Part shown: positions 37,648 through 46,732 of the stretch, in pieces
Layout of the letters: every line of letters begins with the position of its first letter
Numbering within the stretch: the stretch's first letter is position 1
Origin: Paenibacillus sp. MMS18-CY102
Lineage (GTDB): Bacteria; Bacillota; Bacilli; Paenibacillales; Paenibacillaceae
Length of the DNA: 64,000 nt
Direction of reading: 5' to 3'
Assembly: GCF_009789195.1 (NCBI RefSeq)
Contig: NZ_WSTC01000015.1
Span: forward strand, 1-64,000
Position numbers and translations under genes: made by a program
The notes under the pieces: model-generated
Database searches by the model: none
Told to the model about the DNA's origin: nothing
What the model saw: only the letters and a program-made list of their open reading frames with translations

Positions 37648-40600
37648 TCATCGTGTAATTAACGTTTGCGATTGCTCTACGGCGCTTGGATCCAATTGCT
37701 GAACGATTTTTTCAGCCAGCTTGAACACCGTCGAACCTCGAAGCAAATCGGCAACCGAAATATTGACGCTCAAATCTTTTTCCATTTGGCTTTTCAGCTC
37801 GATCGCCATCATGGAATCCAGCCCATAATCAATCAACGATTGATCATGTTGCAGCTGCTGGCTGCTTAGGCGCAGCACCTTAGCGGACATGTTTTGCACA
37901 TAGCCCAGAAGCAAGCTTAGGCGTTTGGCAGGCTCTGGTTCATTCATAAGCAGGCTTGAAATCGGGCCATTAAAGTCCGAAGGCGCATCAAGCGCTGGCG
38001 AACCATCCGTTTTCTCTGTTAACAAGCCCTTGATCAACACTGGCGAAATGCCCATTGGATAGTTTCTTTCTTGCACGGTAGGCCAGTCGGCGGCAACGAC
38101 CATCACTTGAGCGATATCTTGGCCCAAAACCCGCTCTAGCATATCCAGCCCTTGATCCGGTTGAATCGGAACGAATCCGCGTTTCTTCATATACTCGGCC
38201 ATCTCGACCGTCCCCATCCCGAGCTCCTCCCAAGGGCCCCAGTTAATGCTATAAGCAGGCAAACGCTCAGCACGGCGATGATGCGCTAGCGCATCCAAGA
38301 AGGAATTAGCGGCCGCATAACTGCCTTGGCCTGCAGACACAACGACCGAGGCAATCGAAGAGAACATCGTGAAGAAATCCAGCTCCTTGCCCATAAAGTA
38401 TTGATGCAGATTCCAAGCGCCAAGCACTTTAGGGCGAAGCACCGTATGAAAATCATCAGCGCTCATTTGGGTTACCAACTTGGATTGCAATACGCCCGCC
38501 GCATGAATGACGCCGCGAATCGCAGGCCAGCCTTCACGCTCGAATTGCTCGAGGAAGTGATGCAGCTCGGATTGTTCCGCGATATCCAGGCTTGCCACAT
38601 GCACGCTGGCACCAAGGCGTTCCAGCTGCTGCACCGCCTCAATTCGTCGCCCTTGTGCACTGGCCTTATCAACCTCATGCCAGGCGCTTCTTGGCGGCAG
38701 GGCGGTACGCCCGATCAGAATCAGCCGCCTTGCGCCTTGCTGAATCATCCACCTTGCGACGAGCTGGCCCAGATCGCCCATTCCACCGGTAATGACATAG
38801 CTCGCATTCGAACGGAAGACAAGCGGAATCGGATTCGGGCGCTTCTCTACCGGAAGGAGCCGTGCGACATATCGTACTCCCTTGCGAATGGCGATTTGGT
38901 CATCTTCATCCGCATGCCAAATCTCATCTAATAAGAGCGAAGCATCTGCCTTGGACGGCTGTCCATCAAGGTCGATTATCCCACCCCAAATGTCGCCGTG
39001 CTCTTGATGGCCGAGCGATCGTGCAAACCCCCATATGGTGGACTGGGAAACGTTCAGCGATGTGAGGGCATCCACCGGCTGCGCTTGCCTTGTTACGAGC
39101 CAGAGCTGCGGTTTTTGGTGCCAAGCCCATTTTTGAACTGCTTGTACAATATGCAATGCCGTATTCACCGTCAACGCTTCTGCTGCGATTAGGGACTGGG
39201 GCGTGACGGCCTGGTCCGCATCGAGATTCCACAGATGGACAATGCCGCGGCAGGACGCTTTGCCCGGCCCGAATAGCTCGTTAAACAGCTGTTCAAAATG
39301 CGCCGGCTGGTTCGGGTCAATCGCATACGCATCACCGTCCTTCTCCACGGAAGCCGATTGGCTCACGGATACCGCAAAGCATCGTTCACCGCGCTCATGC
39401 AATTGGCCAATTAACGATTCCCCTACACCTTGGCCATCCATGAAGATGATCCAATTCCCATCGCCTTCGGCTTGATTCGCCATTGCCGCTTCCCGTGCCA
39501 GCTGGCGGTCCTGCTGCATCCACTGGGTGGCATAAAATTGTTGTTCCCCGATCGATTCCCCCTCTTCTTGTTCCAATAACACGGCGTGGCAGCCCTGAAT
39601 TTCCAAAATAAGCTGCCCATGCTCCCCTAGGAGCTGGATATCGCCTTTGATCGACTTCGCGTTCTGCTCCTCCACCTTGGCGTGCACCCACATGTTTTCT
39701 TCCATCGGCTGATAAATGGTGAGCCGCTCGATATCGCGCGGCAAGTACCGGGATTGCTTATGCTCCCCGTTGGCCAACTTCGTGCAGGTCAACGCTTCAC
39801 TGAGCACATGGAAACTGGAATCCAGCACAGCTGGATGCACTTCCAGCGCATCGATCTCCTCCATGACGGCCGGAGGGATTTCGAAGAAGGCTAGCGCTTC
39901 GTTGCAGCTTCTTCTCATCTCCTTAATGAGGGAAGTCGAGCGTGCATGCTGCAGGTTAAACAAGATTGATTGGTTCAATAAAGCAGGCATGTTGACAATT
40001 TTCTCGTTCGATTGAATCGAAGTGCGAATATTGCCGGTTGTGAGAAGCATCCATTCCGCATACGACGGAGTCGATGCGCTATAGACGCTGAACGTCGCAT
40101 CAGTAGGATCAATCATCAGTCTGAGCTTCACCGCGTCTACATCAACTAGGAAGAGCGGTTGGTGGAATTGGACATGCTCGATTTGTACAACCAAGGAGGG
40201 GTCATTGGCGAGCGAACGTACCGCAGCCACTGCCAATTCAATATAGCCAGCAGCAGGAAGCGTATTCTGGCACTGCAAGTAGGCTTTGCTCAGCGCGGAT
40301 AGAACATCGGCATCGATAGTTTTCTCCCATGTCGGATAAGGGGCAGGAAGCTGTTTCCCCAGTAAAGGATGCTTCTCGATGCCGACTCGGTCCATCTCCG
40401 AATGCTCCGATTCCAGCCAGTACCGCTCACGCTGCCATGCGTAAGCCGGCAGTTTGGCGTGTGTGCCGCTCGGGTACACATTTGCCCAATCGATTCGATA
40501 GCCAAGCACATATAAACTTCCTAGCGCTGCAAGAATCGTTCCGCGTTCTGGCTCCCCGCGCCGCAGGGAAGTAACGGCTGTCGCTTCCTTGCCGTGTTGG

Positions 40601-43110
40601 GCTGCACACTCGGTTATCGAGCTCGAAAGCACAGCATGGGGGCCGATTTCGACGAAAACGTTATAGCCTTCCTTCAGCAGCTCTTGTGCAGCGGCTGCAA
40701 AATAGACGGGTTCGCGAACATTTTTCCACCAATAGGCTTCATTCAGTTGGTTTCCTTCTATTAATGCTCCTGTTACGGTCGAATAGAGCGGAAGCACCGT
40801 TCGCTGAAGCTCCAGGCCTGCGAGTTTGTCAAACAATTCTGACTTTATCGGCTCCATGTAGTGGCTGTGATAAGGAACATTCACGCGCAAATATTTATAG
40901 AACACGTCATTGGCTTGCAGCGGCTGAACGATTGTCTCCAGCGCCTCCGGGTCCCCAACCAAAGTAACCGCATTAGGGCTGTTAATCGCTGCAATTGAGA
41001 CGCGGTCTTCATAACCTTCGAGCAGTTGTTTGGCCTCTTCCAATGGAAGCCCCACCGCCACTAATTTGCCTTGCCCCGTCGTCTTCTGCTGCAAGTGGCT
41101 GCGATGGTAAATAACGCGCACCGCTTCCTTCAGGCTCATCGCTCCCGCGATATAGGCAGCAGCTACTTCACCTGCGCTGTGGCCAACGATTGCATCGGGC
41201 GTTATGCCCCATGAACGCCATAACTCAGCTAGCCCGACTTGCAAAGCAAAGTTCGCAGTCTGGGCTACCTCCGTATCGCCCATTCGCGATGAGGATTCAC
41301 TCCCCATCATTTCCTCTAGCAGCGACCATCCCGTATATGGCGTTAATAATGCATTAATTTCGTCCAACGCCTTCTGGAACACAGGCTCTTCCCCGTATAA
41401 TTGCTGGCCCATCGCCCACCATTGCGGTCCCATTCCTGTGAATACAAACGCCAGCCTGGATTCAGAATGCTCGCCACTTTGCTTGGCGCTGTTAACCGTA
41501 TGGCCATGGGCCATGCCCGGGCGCGATTCATTCGCAGCAAAAGCGTCCAGTGCCTCCACTAGCTCTTGCTTCGTTCGTACGACAACGGCGAGACGATGGC
41601 TATGCTGGTCGCGGCGGCGACTCGCGGTGTACGCCATATTGTGCAAATATGAAGATCGCTGCTCCGGCTGGGAGGCAATGGCCGATCTTAGCTGATTTGC
41701 GTAGCCAGCCAGCGCTTGTTCGCTGCGGGCCGATAGCGGGATTAGATAGGCTGGTTGTTCCCCATCCTCCTGCTTCACCCCTTCCGTCGCACGTTCGGGC
41801 GCTTCCTCCAATACAACGTGTGCGTTCGTTCCGCCAAATCCGAAGGAATTGACGCTGGCAATGGCTTGTCCATTGGTTTGGGGCCATTTCGTTACCTCTT
41901 CCGGAATTCGAAGCTTAAGCTCTTGCAACTTAATTTGGGGGTTCAGCTGTTTCAGATGGAGATGCGGAGGAATTTCTTTATGCTTCAAGCTCATAACTGT
42001 CTTGATTAACCCAGCAATGCCTGCTGCGGCTTCCAAATGGCCGATGTTCGTCTTCACGGAGCCGATATAGCAGGGCTGGCCATCCGGGCGAGAGCCCGAT
42101 GAGATCACATGGCCAATCGCAGCCGCTTCGATCGGATCGCCAACAGCAGTCCCCGTGCCATGTGCTTCGACATATTGCACTTCGCTTGGGTCCACGCCAG
42201 CACGTTCGTAAGCTTCACGCATTAATGCCTCCTGCGCTTCGCCTCGCGGCACCGTAATGCCTGCACTGCTGCCGTCTTGGTTAACTGCCGTTCCACGAAT
42301 TAACGCATGAATCGGATCGCCGTCTGCTAATGCTTGTGATAACGGCTTTAGCACGACAACGCCCGCCCCTTCTCCCCGGACATAGCCGTTTGCACTCGAA
42401 TCAAACGTCTTGGATCGGCCATCAGGAGAGAGCATGCCCGGCTTCGATAAGGCGACAAAGTAATCCGGCTTTAGCATGACGTTCACTCCGCCAGCTAATG
42501 CAACCGTACTTTCCCCAGACCAAATGCTCTGGCACGCCATATGCACCGCCACCAGGGAGGAAGAGCAAGCCGTATCAAGCGCCATGCTCGGGCCACGGAA
42601 GTCGAATGCATAAGAGATTCGATTGGCAAGCAGCGTCATCATCGTGCCAGTAGCCGAATGGGAATCGACCAGATGGCGGTTGCTCTCGGAAAACTGCAGC
42701 AATTGATAGTCCAGCGTAAACCCGCCCATGAACACGCCCGTCTTCGAGCCCGCCATCTGGCTCACGATCTGCCCGCCAGCTTCCAGCGCCTCCCAGCATG
42801 TTTCGAGAAGCAGCCGTTGCTGCGGATCCATCATCGAAGCTTCACGGGGCGAGATTCCGAAAAACCGCGCATCAAACTCATCAACCTTGTCAATAAACCC
42901 TCCCCACTTCGCAGCTGTTTTCCCTGGCTTGGAACGGGCAGGGTCATAGAAGGACGAAATGCTCCATCGACCGCTCGGCACTTCCGTTATGGCATCAACA
43001 CCTGCCCTGAGCATCTCCCAATATTGCTGTGGATCGTTTGCTCCACCAGGAAAACGGCATCCCATGCCAATGATTGCGATCGGTTCACGTGCTTGCGTTT
43101 GCTTATTCAT
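37648..43110 (-). CDS. Single-module type I polyketide synthase, KS-AT-DH(degenerate)-KR-ACP
   Basis: An 1820-residue protein. KS (about 9-440): active-site Cys182 in DTACSSS, and histidines in HGTGT and NIGHLEAA. AT (about 550-865): Ser645 in GHSAGE, with YHSH at about 747-750 at the specificity position. A DH-fold domain (about 905-1185) lacks the HxxxGxxxxP motif: the corresponding residues read AYLQCQNTLP, with Ala for His and Cys for Gly, while the second motif keeps DxxxH. KR (about 1195-1635): GGMGDLG, then FSSIAS and Tyr1598 in GSYAAAN. ACP: DYGLDSMM, Ser1766. ER and thioesterase domains are absent. ATG 43110 lies 6 bases after AGGAGG. Expected output is a beta-hydroxyacyl chain. Confidence 0.93.
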   Translation of the reverse strand: MNKQTQAREPIAIIGMGCRFPGGANDPQQYWEMLRAGVDAITEVPSGRWSISSFYDPARSKPGKTAAKWGGFIDKVDEFDARFFGISPREASMMDPQQRLLLETCWEALEAGGQIVSQMAGSKTGVFMGGFTLDYQLLQFSESNRHLVDSHSATGTMMTLLANRISYAFDFRGPSMALDTACSSSLVAVHMACQSIWSGESTVALAGGVNVMLKPDYFVALSKPGMLSPDGRSKTFDSSANGYVRGEGAGVVVLKPLSQALADGDPIHALIRGTAVNQDGSSAGITVPRGEAQEALMREAYERAGVDPSEVQYVEAHGTGTAVGDPIEAAAIGHVISSGSRPDGQPCYIGSVKTNIGHLEAAAGIAGLIKTVMSLKHKEIPPHLHLKQLNPQIKLQELKLRIPEEVTKWPQTNGQAIASVNSFGFGGTNAHVVLEEAPERATEGVKQEDGEQPAYLIPLSARSEQALAGYANQLRSAIASQPEQRSSYLHNMAYTASRRRDQHSHRLAVVVRTKQELVEALDAFAANESRPGMAHGHTVNSAKQSGEHSESRLAFVFTGMGPQWWAMGQQLYGEEPVFQKALDEINALLTPYTGWSLLEEMMGSESSSRMGDTEVAQTANFALQVGLAELWRSWGITPDAIVGHSAGEVAAAYIAGAMSLKEAVRVIYHRSHLQQKTTGQGKLVAVGLPLEEAKQLLEGYEDRVSIAAINSPNAVTLVGDPEALETIVQPLQANDVFYKYLRVNVPYHSHYMEPIKSELFDKLAGLELQRTVLPLYSTVTGALIEGNQLNEAYWWKNVREPVYFAAAAQELLKEGYNVFVEIGPHAVLSSSITECAAQHGKEATAVTSLRRGEPERGTILAALGSLYVLGYRIDWANVYPSGTHAKLPAYAWQRERYWLESEHSEMDRVGIEKHPLLGKQLPAPYPTWEKTIDADVLSALSKAYLQCQNTLPAAGYIELAVAAVRSLANDPSLVVQIEHVQFHQPLFLVDVDAVKLRLMIDPTDATFSVYSASTPSYAEWMLLTTGNIRTSIQSNEKIVNMPALLNQSILFNLQHARSTSLIKEMRRSCNEALAFFEIPPAVMEEIDALEVHPAVLDSSFHVLSEALTCTKLANGEHKQSRYLPRDIERLTIYQPMEENMWVHAKVEEQNAKSIKGDIQLLGEHGQLILEIQGCHAVLLEQEEGESIGEQQFYATQWMQQDRQLAREAAMANQAEGDGNWIIFMDGQGVGESLIGQLHERGERCFAVSVSQSASVEKDGDAYAIDPNQPAHFEQLFNELFGPGKASCRGIVHLWNLDADQAVTPQSLIAAEALTVNTALHIVQAVQKWAWHQKPQLWLVTRQAQPVDALTSLNVSQSTIWGFARSLGHQEHGDIWGGIIDLDGQPSKADASLLLDEIWHADEDDQIAIRKGVRYVARLLPVEKRPNPIPLVFRSNASYVITGGMGDLGQLVARWMIQQGARRLILIGRTALPPRSAWHEVDKASAQGRRIEAVQQLERLGASVHVASLDIAEQSELHHFLEQFEREGWPAIRGVIHAAGVLQSKLVTQMSADDFHTVLRPKVLGAWNLHQYFMGKELDFFTMFSSIASVVVSAGQGSYAAANSFLDALAHHRRAERLPAYSINWGPWEELGMGTVEMAEYMKKRGFVPIQPDQGLDMLERVLGQDIAQVMVVAADWPTVQERNYPMGISPVLIKGLLTEKTDGSPALDAPSDFNGPISSLLMNEPEPAKRLSLLLGYVQNMSAKVLRLSSQQLQHDQSLIDYGLDSMMAIELKSQMEKDLSVNISVADLLRGSTVFKLAEKIVQQLDPSAVEQSQTLITR

Positions 43111-43475
43111 CAACTTCCTCCTCAGGTTCACCCGTAATTTATTCGAATTTCAATAAAATTACTTTAATCACTATTTCCAATAAAATAATTGTAAATTTAT
43201 TGTTTTTTGTATTTTTTATCGTATACTCAAGAAATAGAAATATGTTCATCACAATCTATAAATTCGAGCCTATTCCTCTAGTAACACCATTTTTTTCCTT
43301 CAAAATATTCACTTTATCTACGATTCATACGCATTTTCTCCTTTTATCGGCATTTTGATACAAAACGTAACCCCATGATACCACACAAAATTCGATTTTC
43401 AATTGTTTATTTTATATAGAAAAAAATGTCGAATAACGTTGTTAAATATTTTTCTAAAAATAGTCTAATATCTGG
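43111..43475. promoter_or_regulatory. AT-rich divergent intergenic region, PKS side
   Basis: This stretch upstream of the PKS start is very AT-rich and free of credible genes. It must hold the promoter of the PKS operon on the minus strand. TTGGAA and TTTATT with a 17-base spacer near 43160-43190 is one possible but weak promoter. No operator-like symmetry stands out in it. Confidence 0.35.
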
Positions 43476-43504
43476 TTGCGCAAGCTTAAATTAGATGCTA
43501 TCAT
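43476..43504 (+). promoter_or_regulatory. Sigma-A-type promoter of the GAPDH gene
   Basis: TTGCGC (43476-43481) and TATCAT (43499-43504) are separated by exactly 17 bases. The gene starts 144 bases downstream, leaving a long 5' leader. Confidence 0.6.
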
Positions 43505-43516
43505 GATTACGTAATC
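43505..43516. promoter_or_regulatory. Perfect palindrome GATTACGTAATC at the GAPDH promoter
   Basis: This 12-base perfect palindrome abuts the -10 box and would cover the transcription start. Its place is that of a repressor operator. Confidence 0.5.
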
Positions 43517-43520
43517 GATT

Positions 43521-43555
43521 GGACGATAATTGACCCTGTGGGACTTTTATCGTCC
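43521..43555. repeat. Inverted repeat in the GAPDH leader
   Basis: GGACGATAA (43521-43529) and TTATCGTCC (43547-43555) are perfect inverse copies around 17 bases. In RNA they would form a leader hairpin; in DNA they could be a bipartite operator. Confidence 0.5.
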
Positions 43556-43647
43556 CGTATGGAGAGATGAGCTCACTTCGCTTTAACTGCTGATGTCGCT
43601 AAAGTCGCTGATGTCTGTCATTCAAACCAAAATTGGAGGTAATTAAA

Positions 43648-44658
43648 ATGACTACAAAAGTTGGAATCAATGGATTTGGACGTATTGGCCGTAACGTGTT
43701 CCGTGCTGCTTTTAACCGTGACGATGTTGAGATCGTAGGTGTAAACGATTTGACGAACGCTGAAACGCTAGCCCATTTGCTCAAATATGACTCCATCCAA
43801 GGTGAATTTGATGCCGACGTTGAAGCAAGAGACGGCAACCTCTATGTAAACGGGAAGGAAGTCAAGGTGTTCGCTGAGCGCGAGCCCGCTAACCTTCCTT
43901 GGTCGAAGTACGGGGTTGAATTAGTTATTGAATCGACTGGACGTTTCAATGATAAGAAAACGGCTGAAGCCCATATCACAAGCGGCGGTGCGAAGAAGGT
44001 CATCATCTCTGCCCCTTCTAAGAACGAAGACATCACGCTTGTGCTTGGCGTTAATGAAGACAAGTACAATCCAGCTGCACATGATGTCGTTTCCAACGCT
44101 TCCTGCACGACCAACTGCTTGGCTCCACTTGTAAAGGTTATTCACGAGAAATTCGGTATCAAACACGGCCTTATGACTACCATTCATTCCTATACAAACG
44201 ATCAACCGGCTCTCGATACGCCTCACTCCGACTTGCGCCGCGCTCGCTCTGCCGCATTGTCGATTATTCCTACGACTACAGGCGCCGCTAAAGCAATGGG
44301 CCTTGTAATGCCTGAGCTTAATGGCAAAATCCATGGTTACTCGATGCGGGTTCCTACACCAGTTGTATCTGCGGTTGACTTCAGCTTCGAAGTATCGCGT
44401 GAAGTAACGGTAGACGACATCAACTCTGCATTGAAGGAAGCTGCAGAGGGCCCACTGAAAGGCATTCTGGGTTATAGCGAATTGCCGCTCGTTTCGAAGG
44501 ACTACCTCGGCAATGAATTGTCCTCGGTCATCGACGCCCTATCGACGATGGTCATCGATGGCACGATGGTAAAAGTCGTTTCCTGGTTCGACAATGAATG
44601 GGGCTACTCGAACCGCGTTGTCGACCTGACTGCCTTCATGGCAGCGAAAGGATTGTAA
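43648..44658 (+). CDS. Glyceraldehyde-3-phosphate dehydrogenase inside the biosynthetic cluster
   Basis: A complete 336-residue type I GAPDH, converting glyceraldehyde 3-phosphate, NAD and phosphate to 1,3-bisphosphoglycerate. Seen: NGFGRIGR at 8-15, Asp34 in GVNDL (NAD preference), catalytic Cys153 in SNASCTTNC and His180 in TTIHSYT. The S-loop reads QPALDTPHSDLRRARSA, where I recall most Bacillota GapA carrying LPHKDLRRARAA. ATG 43648 follows GGAGG at good spacing. It is the only plus-strand gene between two minus-strand biosynthetic operons and is not beside pgk, tpiA, pgm or eno as a glycolytic copy would be. Probable role: a product-resistant target copy. A plain paralogue remains possible. 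Confidence 0.93.
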   Translation: MTTKVGINGFGRIGRNVFRAAFNRDDVEIVGVNDLTNAETLAHLLKYDSIQGEFDADVEARDGNLYVNGKEVKVFAEREPANLPWSKYGVELVIESTGRFNDKKTAEAHITSGGAKKVIISAPSKNEDITLVLGVNEDKYNPAAHDVVSNASCTTNCLAPLVKVIHEKFGIKHGLMTTIHSYTNDQPALDTPHSDLRRARSAALSIIPTTTGAAKAMGLVMPELNGKIHGYSMRVPTPVVSAVDFSFEVSREVTVDDINSALKEAAEGPLKGILGYSELPLVSKDYLGNELSSVIDALSTMVIDGTMVKVVSWFDNEWGYSNRVVDLTAFMAAKGL

Positions 44659-44666
44659 AGCTTAAC

Positions 44667-44710
44667 CCCAGCCTGACAGCATAAGCTGCTGATCAGGCTG
44701 GGTTTTTTTT
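44667..44710. terminator. Terminator between GAPDH and the long biosynthetic operon
   Basis: CCCAGCCTGA and TCAGGCTGGG form a perfect 10-bp stem followed by eight T residues on the plus strand. It separates the convergent genes. Confidence 0.9.
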
Positions 44711-44745
44711 AATCATTTTAGTTATAAAAAGAGCATTGATCGTGT

Positions 44746-45753
44746 TTAAGCAAACACCGAAGCATACTTATGTTTGTTAAGCAGCTCCAAAAATTCCGTT
44801 TCTTTCGCCTTAGCTGCATTCGCTTTGTCCGTAATGCGTTTCACGTCAAGCTTGCCGCTGAACCGGAACTTATTCGCCACGAAACGAACCGCCTCGATTG
44901 CTGCTACTGTTTCTTGCAAAACAGGTATTAATTCACTTGACGGATTCGTATATTGGATAAACCGCAAGAAATGGTTCCGTGAACCGACTAAAGTCGACAA
45001 CAAGTGGAAGACGATCTCATGGAATGCTTCTGCATCCGCGAAGCTTTGGATGATGCTCTCATCTTGCAGCAACTGGGGAATTTTCGAATACACGGCAAAA
45101 TCGTCGTTAAAGTTGTCCAGCCAATTCGCATATTTGGCTTGGAACGCTTCCTTCGCTTCCTTCTCCTTCAGCGTGCTGAAATCGAAGATCGTCATCCGGT
45201 CCTTCGCCAGCACGTTTACGCCGCCCTCTGTTCCCTGATTCTCGATATACTCCTTCATCACTTTATGGCTGATGTCATAGTGCATAAACTCTTGCCCGCG
45301 CTGTACGCCGTCGAATACATCGTCAAAAATCGTGTACGTTCTGCCCTCAGGCTTCTCCTGATAGGCGAATGCCGGGATGGAGTGTACGATTTCAATCTTA
45401 TGGTACGTATTCTGTTTGTAGTCCAGATACCAAGCTGCGCCATACAGGAAGACCACTTGGTGGGAGTCGATGAGGCGCGGCAGCAGCTCGTCTACGATAT
45501 CAAAACTTGATGTCGGGTACATGAACGTGCTCACGCCCAGAAGGTTCAGGTCAGCTTCAGGCAACGTTTTTTCCAAATACAGATAACGGTGAATCCGTTT
45601 CTCGAACACATTTTGATAAACGTCGTCCGAGTTCTCATAAGCATTGTAGAGCAGCAAGTCGACAGGCAGGTTTTTCGTAGCGAGGTAACTAAAAATCTGA
45701 TTTTTCCGGCAGTTTAAGTACTGGTCAAACTTGTCAATTTTTACGATATCCAT
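44746..45753 (-). CDS. BtrH-like cysteine acyltransferase, paralogue A
   Basis: A 335-residue protein with the C39-peptidase-like N-terminal domain of BtrH, the butirosin enzyme that moves an acyl group from a carrier protein to an amine. The putative triad is Cys15 (YLNCRKNQ), His124 (IEIVHSIP) and Asp144 (YTIFDDVFDG). The sequence WYLDYKQNTYHK matches the YRLPYKQNTYNV of paralogue B (56484-57485), and the C-terminal helical half also aligns (GSRNHFLRFIQ with GSRKHFMQFLQ; GKLDVKRI with GKLDMAKL). ATG 45753 follows GGATGG; the open frame runs 14 codons further upstream into the hydrolase gene. Last gene of the long operon. Confidence 0.68.
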   Translation of the reverse strand: MDIVKIDKFDQYLNCRKNQIFSYLATKNLPVDLLLYNAYENSDDVYQNVFEKRIHRYLYLEKTLPEADLNLLGVSTFMYPTSSFDIVDELLPRLIDSHQVVFLYGAAWYLDYKQNTYHKIEIVHSIPAFAYQEKPEGRTYTIFDDVFDGVQRGQEFMHYDISHKVMKEYIENQGTEGGVNVLAKDRMTIFDFSTLKEKEAKEAFQAKYANWLDNFNDDFAVYSKIPQLLQDESIIQSFADAEAFHEIVFHLLSTLVGSRNHFLRFIQYTNPSSELIPVLQETVAAIEAVRFVANKFRFSGKLDVKRITDKANAAKAKETEFLELLNKHKYASVFA

Positions 45754-45784
45754 TATTAACACCATCCATTGCTCTAATTTGATT

Positions 45785-46732
45785 TTACGAAGCACTGAAT
45801 TGAATCACATTGTCCCCGTATTGCCAGCAGGCTTCGCGTTCGGTTACTAAGTACTGGAGATAGGCATACGTCTCGACTAGTTTCAGCTTGAATAGATTCG
45901 GTTTGCCCGCATACGACGGGAACAGCCTTGTGCATAACGAATAGGAAGATTGCGTTCCGCTTCCCAACAACCGCCTTACCGCTTCCAACTTATCCAAATG
46001 ATAGTTCAATACCTCATCGCACCGCTCTGTGAAATGAAGCAGCGTATGCATGTGGCCAGGCCATGCCGCCCTGATCGGCAATTGCTTTTGAAACTCGATG
46101 CTCTGAAACAGCTCCAACACTGGGTTGTGGTCAATGCCATTGATGAACGTCATGTTCGGCATCATAATGGGCAAGACCTGGTCCCCACAGATGATCAATC
46201 CTCCTTGTTCATCGTAGAAACTGACATGTCCACGGGTATGGCCAGGCGTAAATATTGCGCGCATGCGCCGGTCCCCTACTTGGACTATATCCTCATGCTG
46301 AACATAGTGGACATCGCGTGGGTGTTTCTCGCAAACCTGATTTTGCAAAGATAGGCTATCCGCATCACCTCCCAGCCTCTTACACCAGTTGTTGATGTAC
46401 TTGCGCCCATTCTGATAGGTCCATTCCGCTTCAATATGGCAGGTTTTCGACATCGATACCTTGGCGTGGGACCGCTCCTGCAGCCATCCCGCCAACCCGT
46501 AATGGTCGGAATGATGATGCGTCACGTAAATATGCGCAATGTCCGCGTAACTGATCTTCAACAGCTTCACCATTTCATCCCAACGCTTCTTATTCACAGG
46601 GCTGTTCAAGCCGGGATCGATAACCGAATACCCGTCTCTCCCCTTGAACAAATAAGCATTCACCCATTTGAGCGGGCCTTCGATATCCAATCGGATACGC
46701 CACGCATCCGACGCTAGTTGTTTATAGATCAT
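45785..46732 (-). CDS. Metallo-beta-lactamase-fold hydrolase
   Basis: A 315-residue MBL-fold protein. The metal motif is THHHSDHYG, with further ligands in FTPGHTRGHVSFYD, ICGDQ and AWPGHMHTL. This is the glyoxalase-II-like branch, whose members hydrolyse thioesters, lactones or phosphoesters; thioester hydrolysis or off-loading is attractive in a carrier-protein pathway. The C-terminal 80 residues include helices with LFKLKLVETYAYLQYL as in related fused-helix MBL enzymes. It overlaps the propeller gene by 11 bases. Confidence 0.8.
   Translation of the reverse strand: MIYKQLASDAWRIRLDIEGPLKWVNAYLFKGRDGYSVIDPGLNSPVNKKRWDEMVKLLKISYADIAHIYVTHHHSDHYGLAGWLQERSHAKVSMSKTCHIEAEWTYQNGRKYINNWCKRLGGDADSLSLQNQVCEKHPRDVHYVQHEDIVQVGDRRMRAIFTPGHTRGHVSFYDEQGGLIICGDQVLPIMMPNMTFINGIDHNPVLELFQSIEFQKQLPIRAAWPGHMHTLLHFTERCDEVLNYHLDKLEAVRRLLGSGTQSSYSLCTRLFPSYAGKPNLFKLKLVETYAYLQYLVTEREACWQYGDNVIQFSAS

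Noticed and set aside
43074-43358. Open frame of 94 codons on the plus strand upstream of GAPDH
   Set aside because: It begins inside the PKS coding region and runs through AT-rich intergenic DNA; the translation is low-complexity, with no ribosome binding site.
43648-44658. GAPDH as part of a glycolytic operon
   Set aside because: The gene is followed by a terminator and a convergent biosynthetic operon; no pgk, tpiA, pgm, eno or cggR is present nearby.
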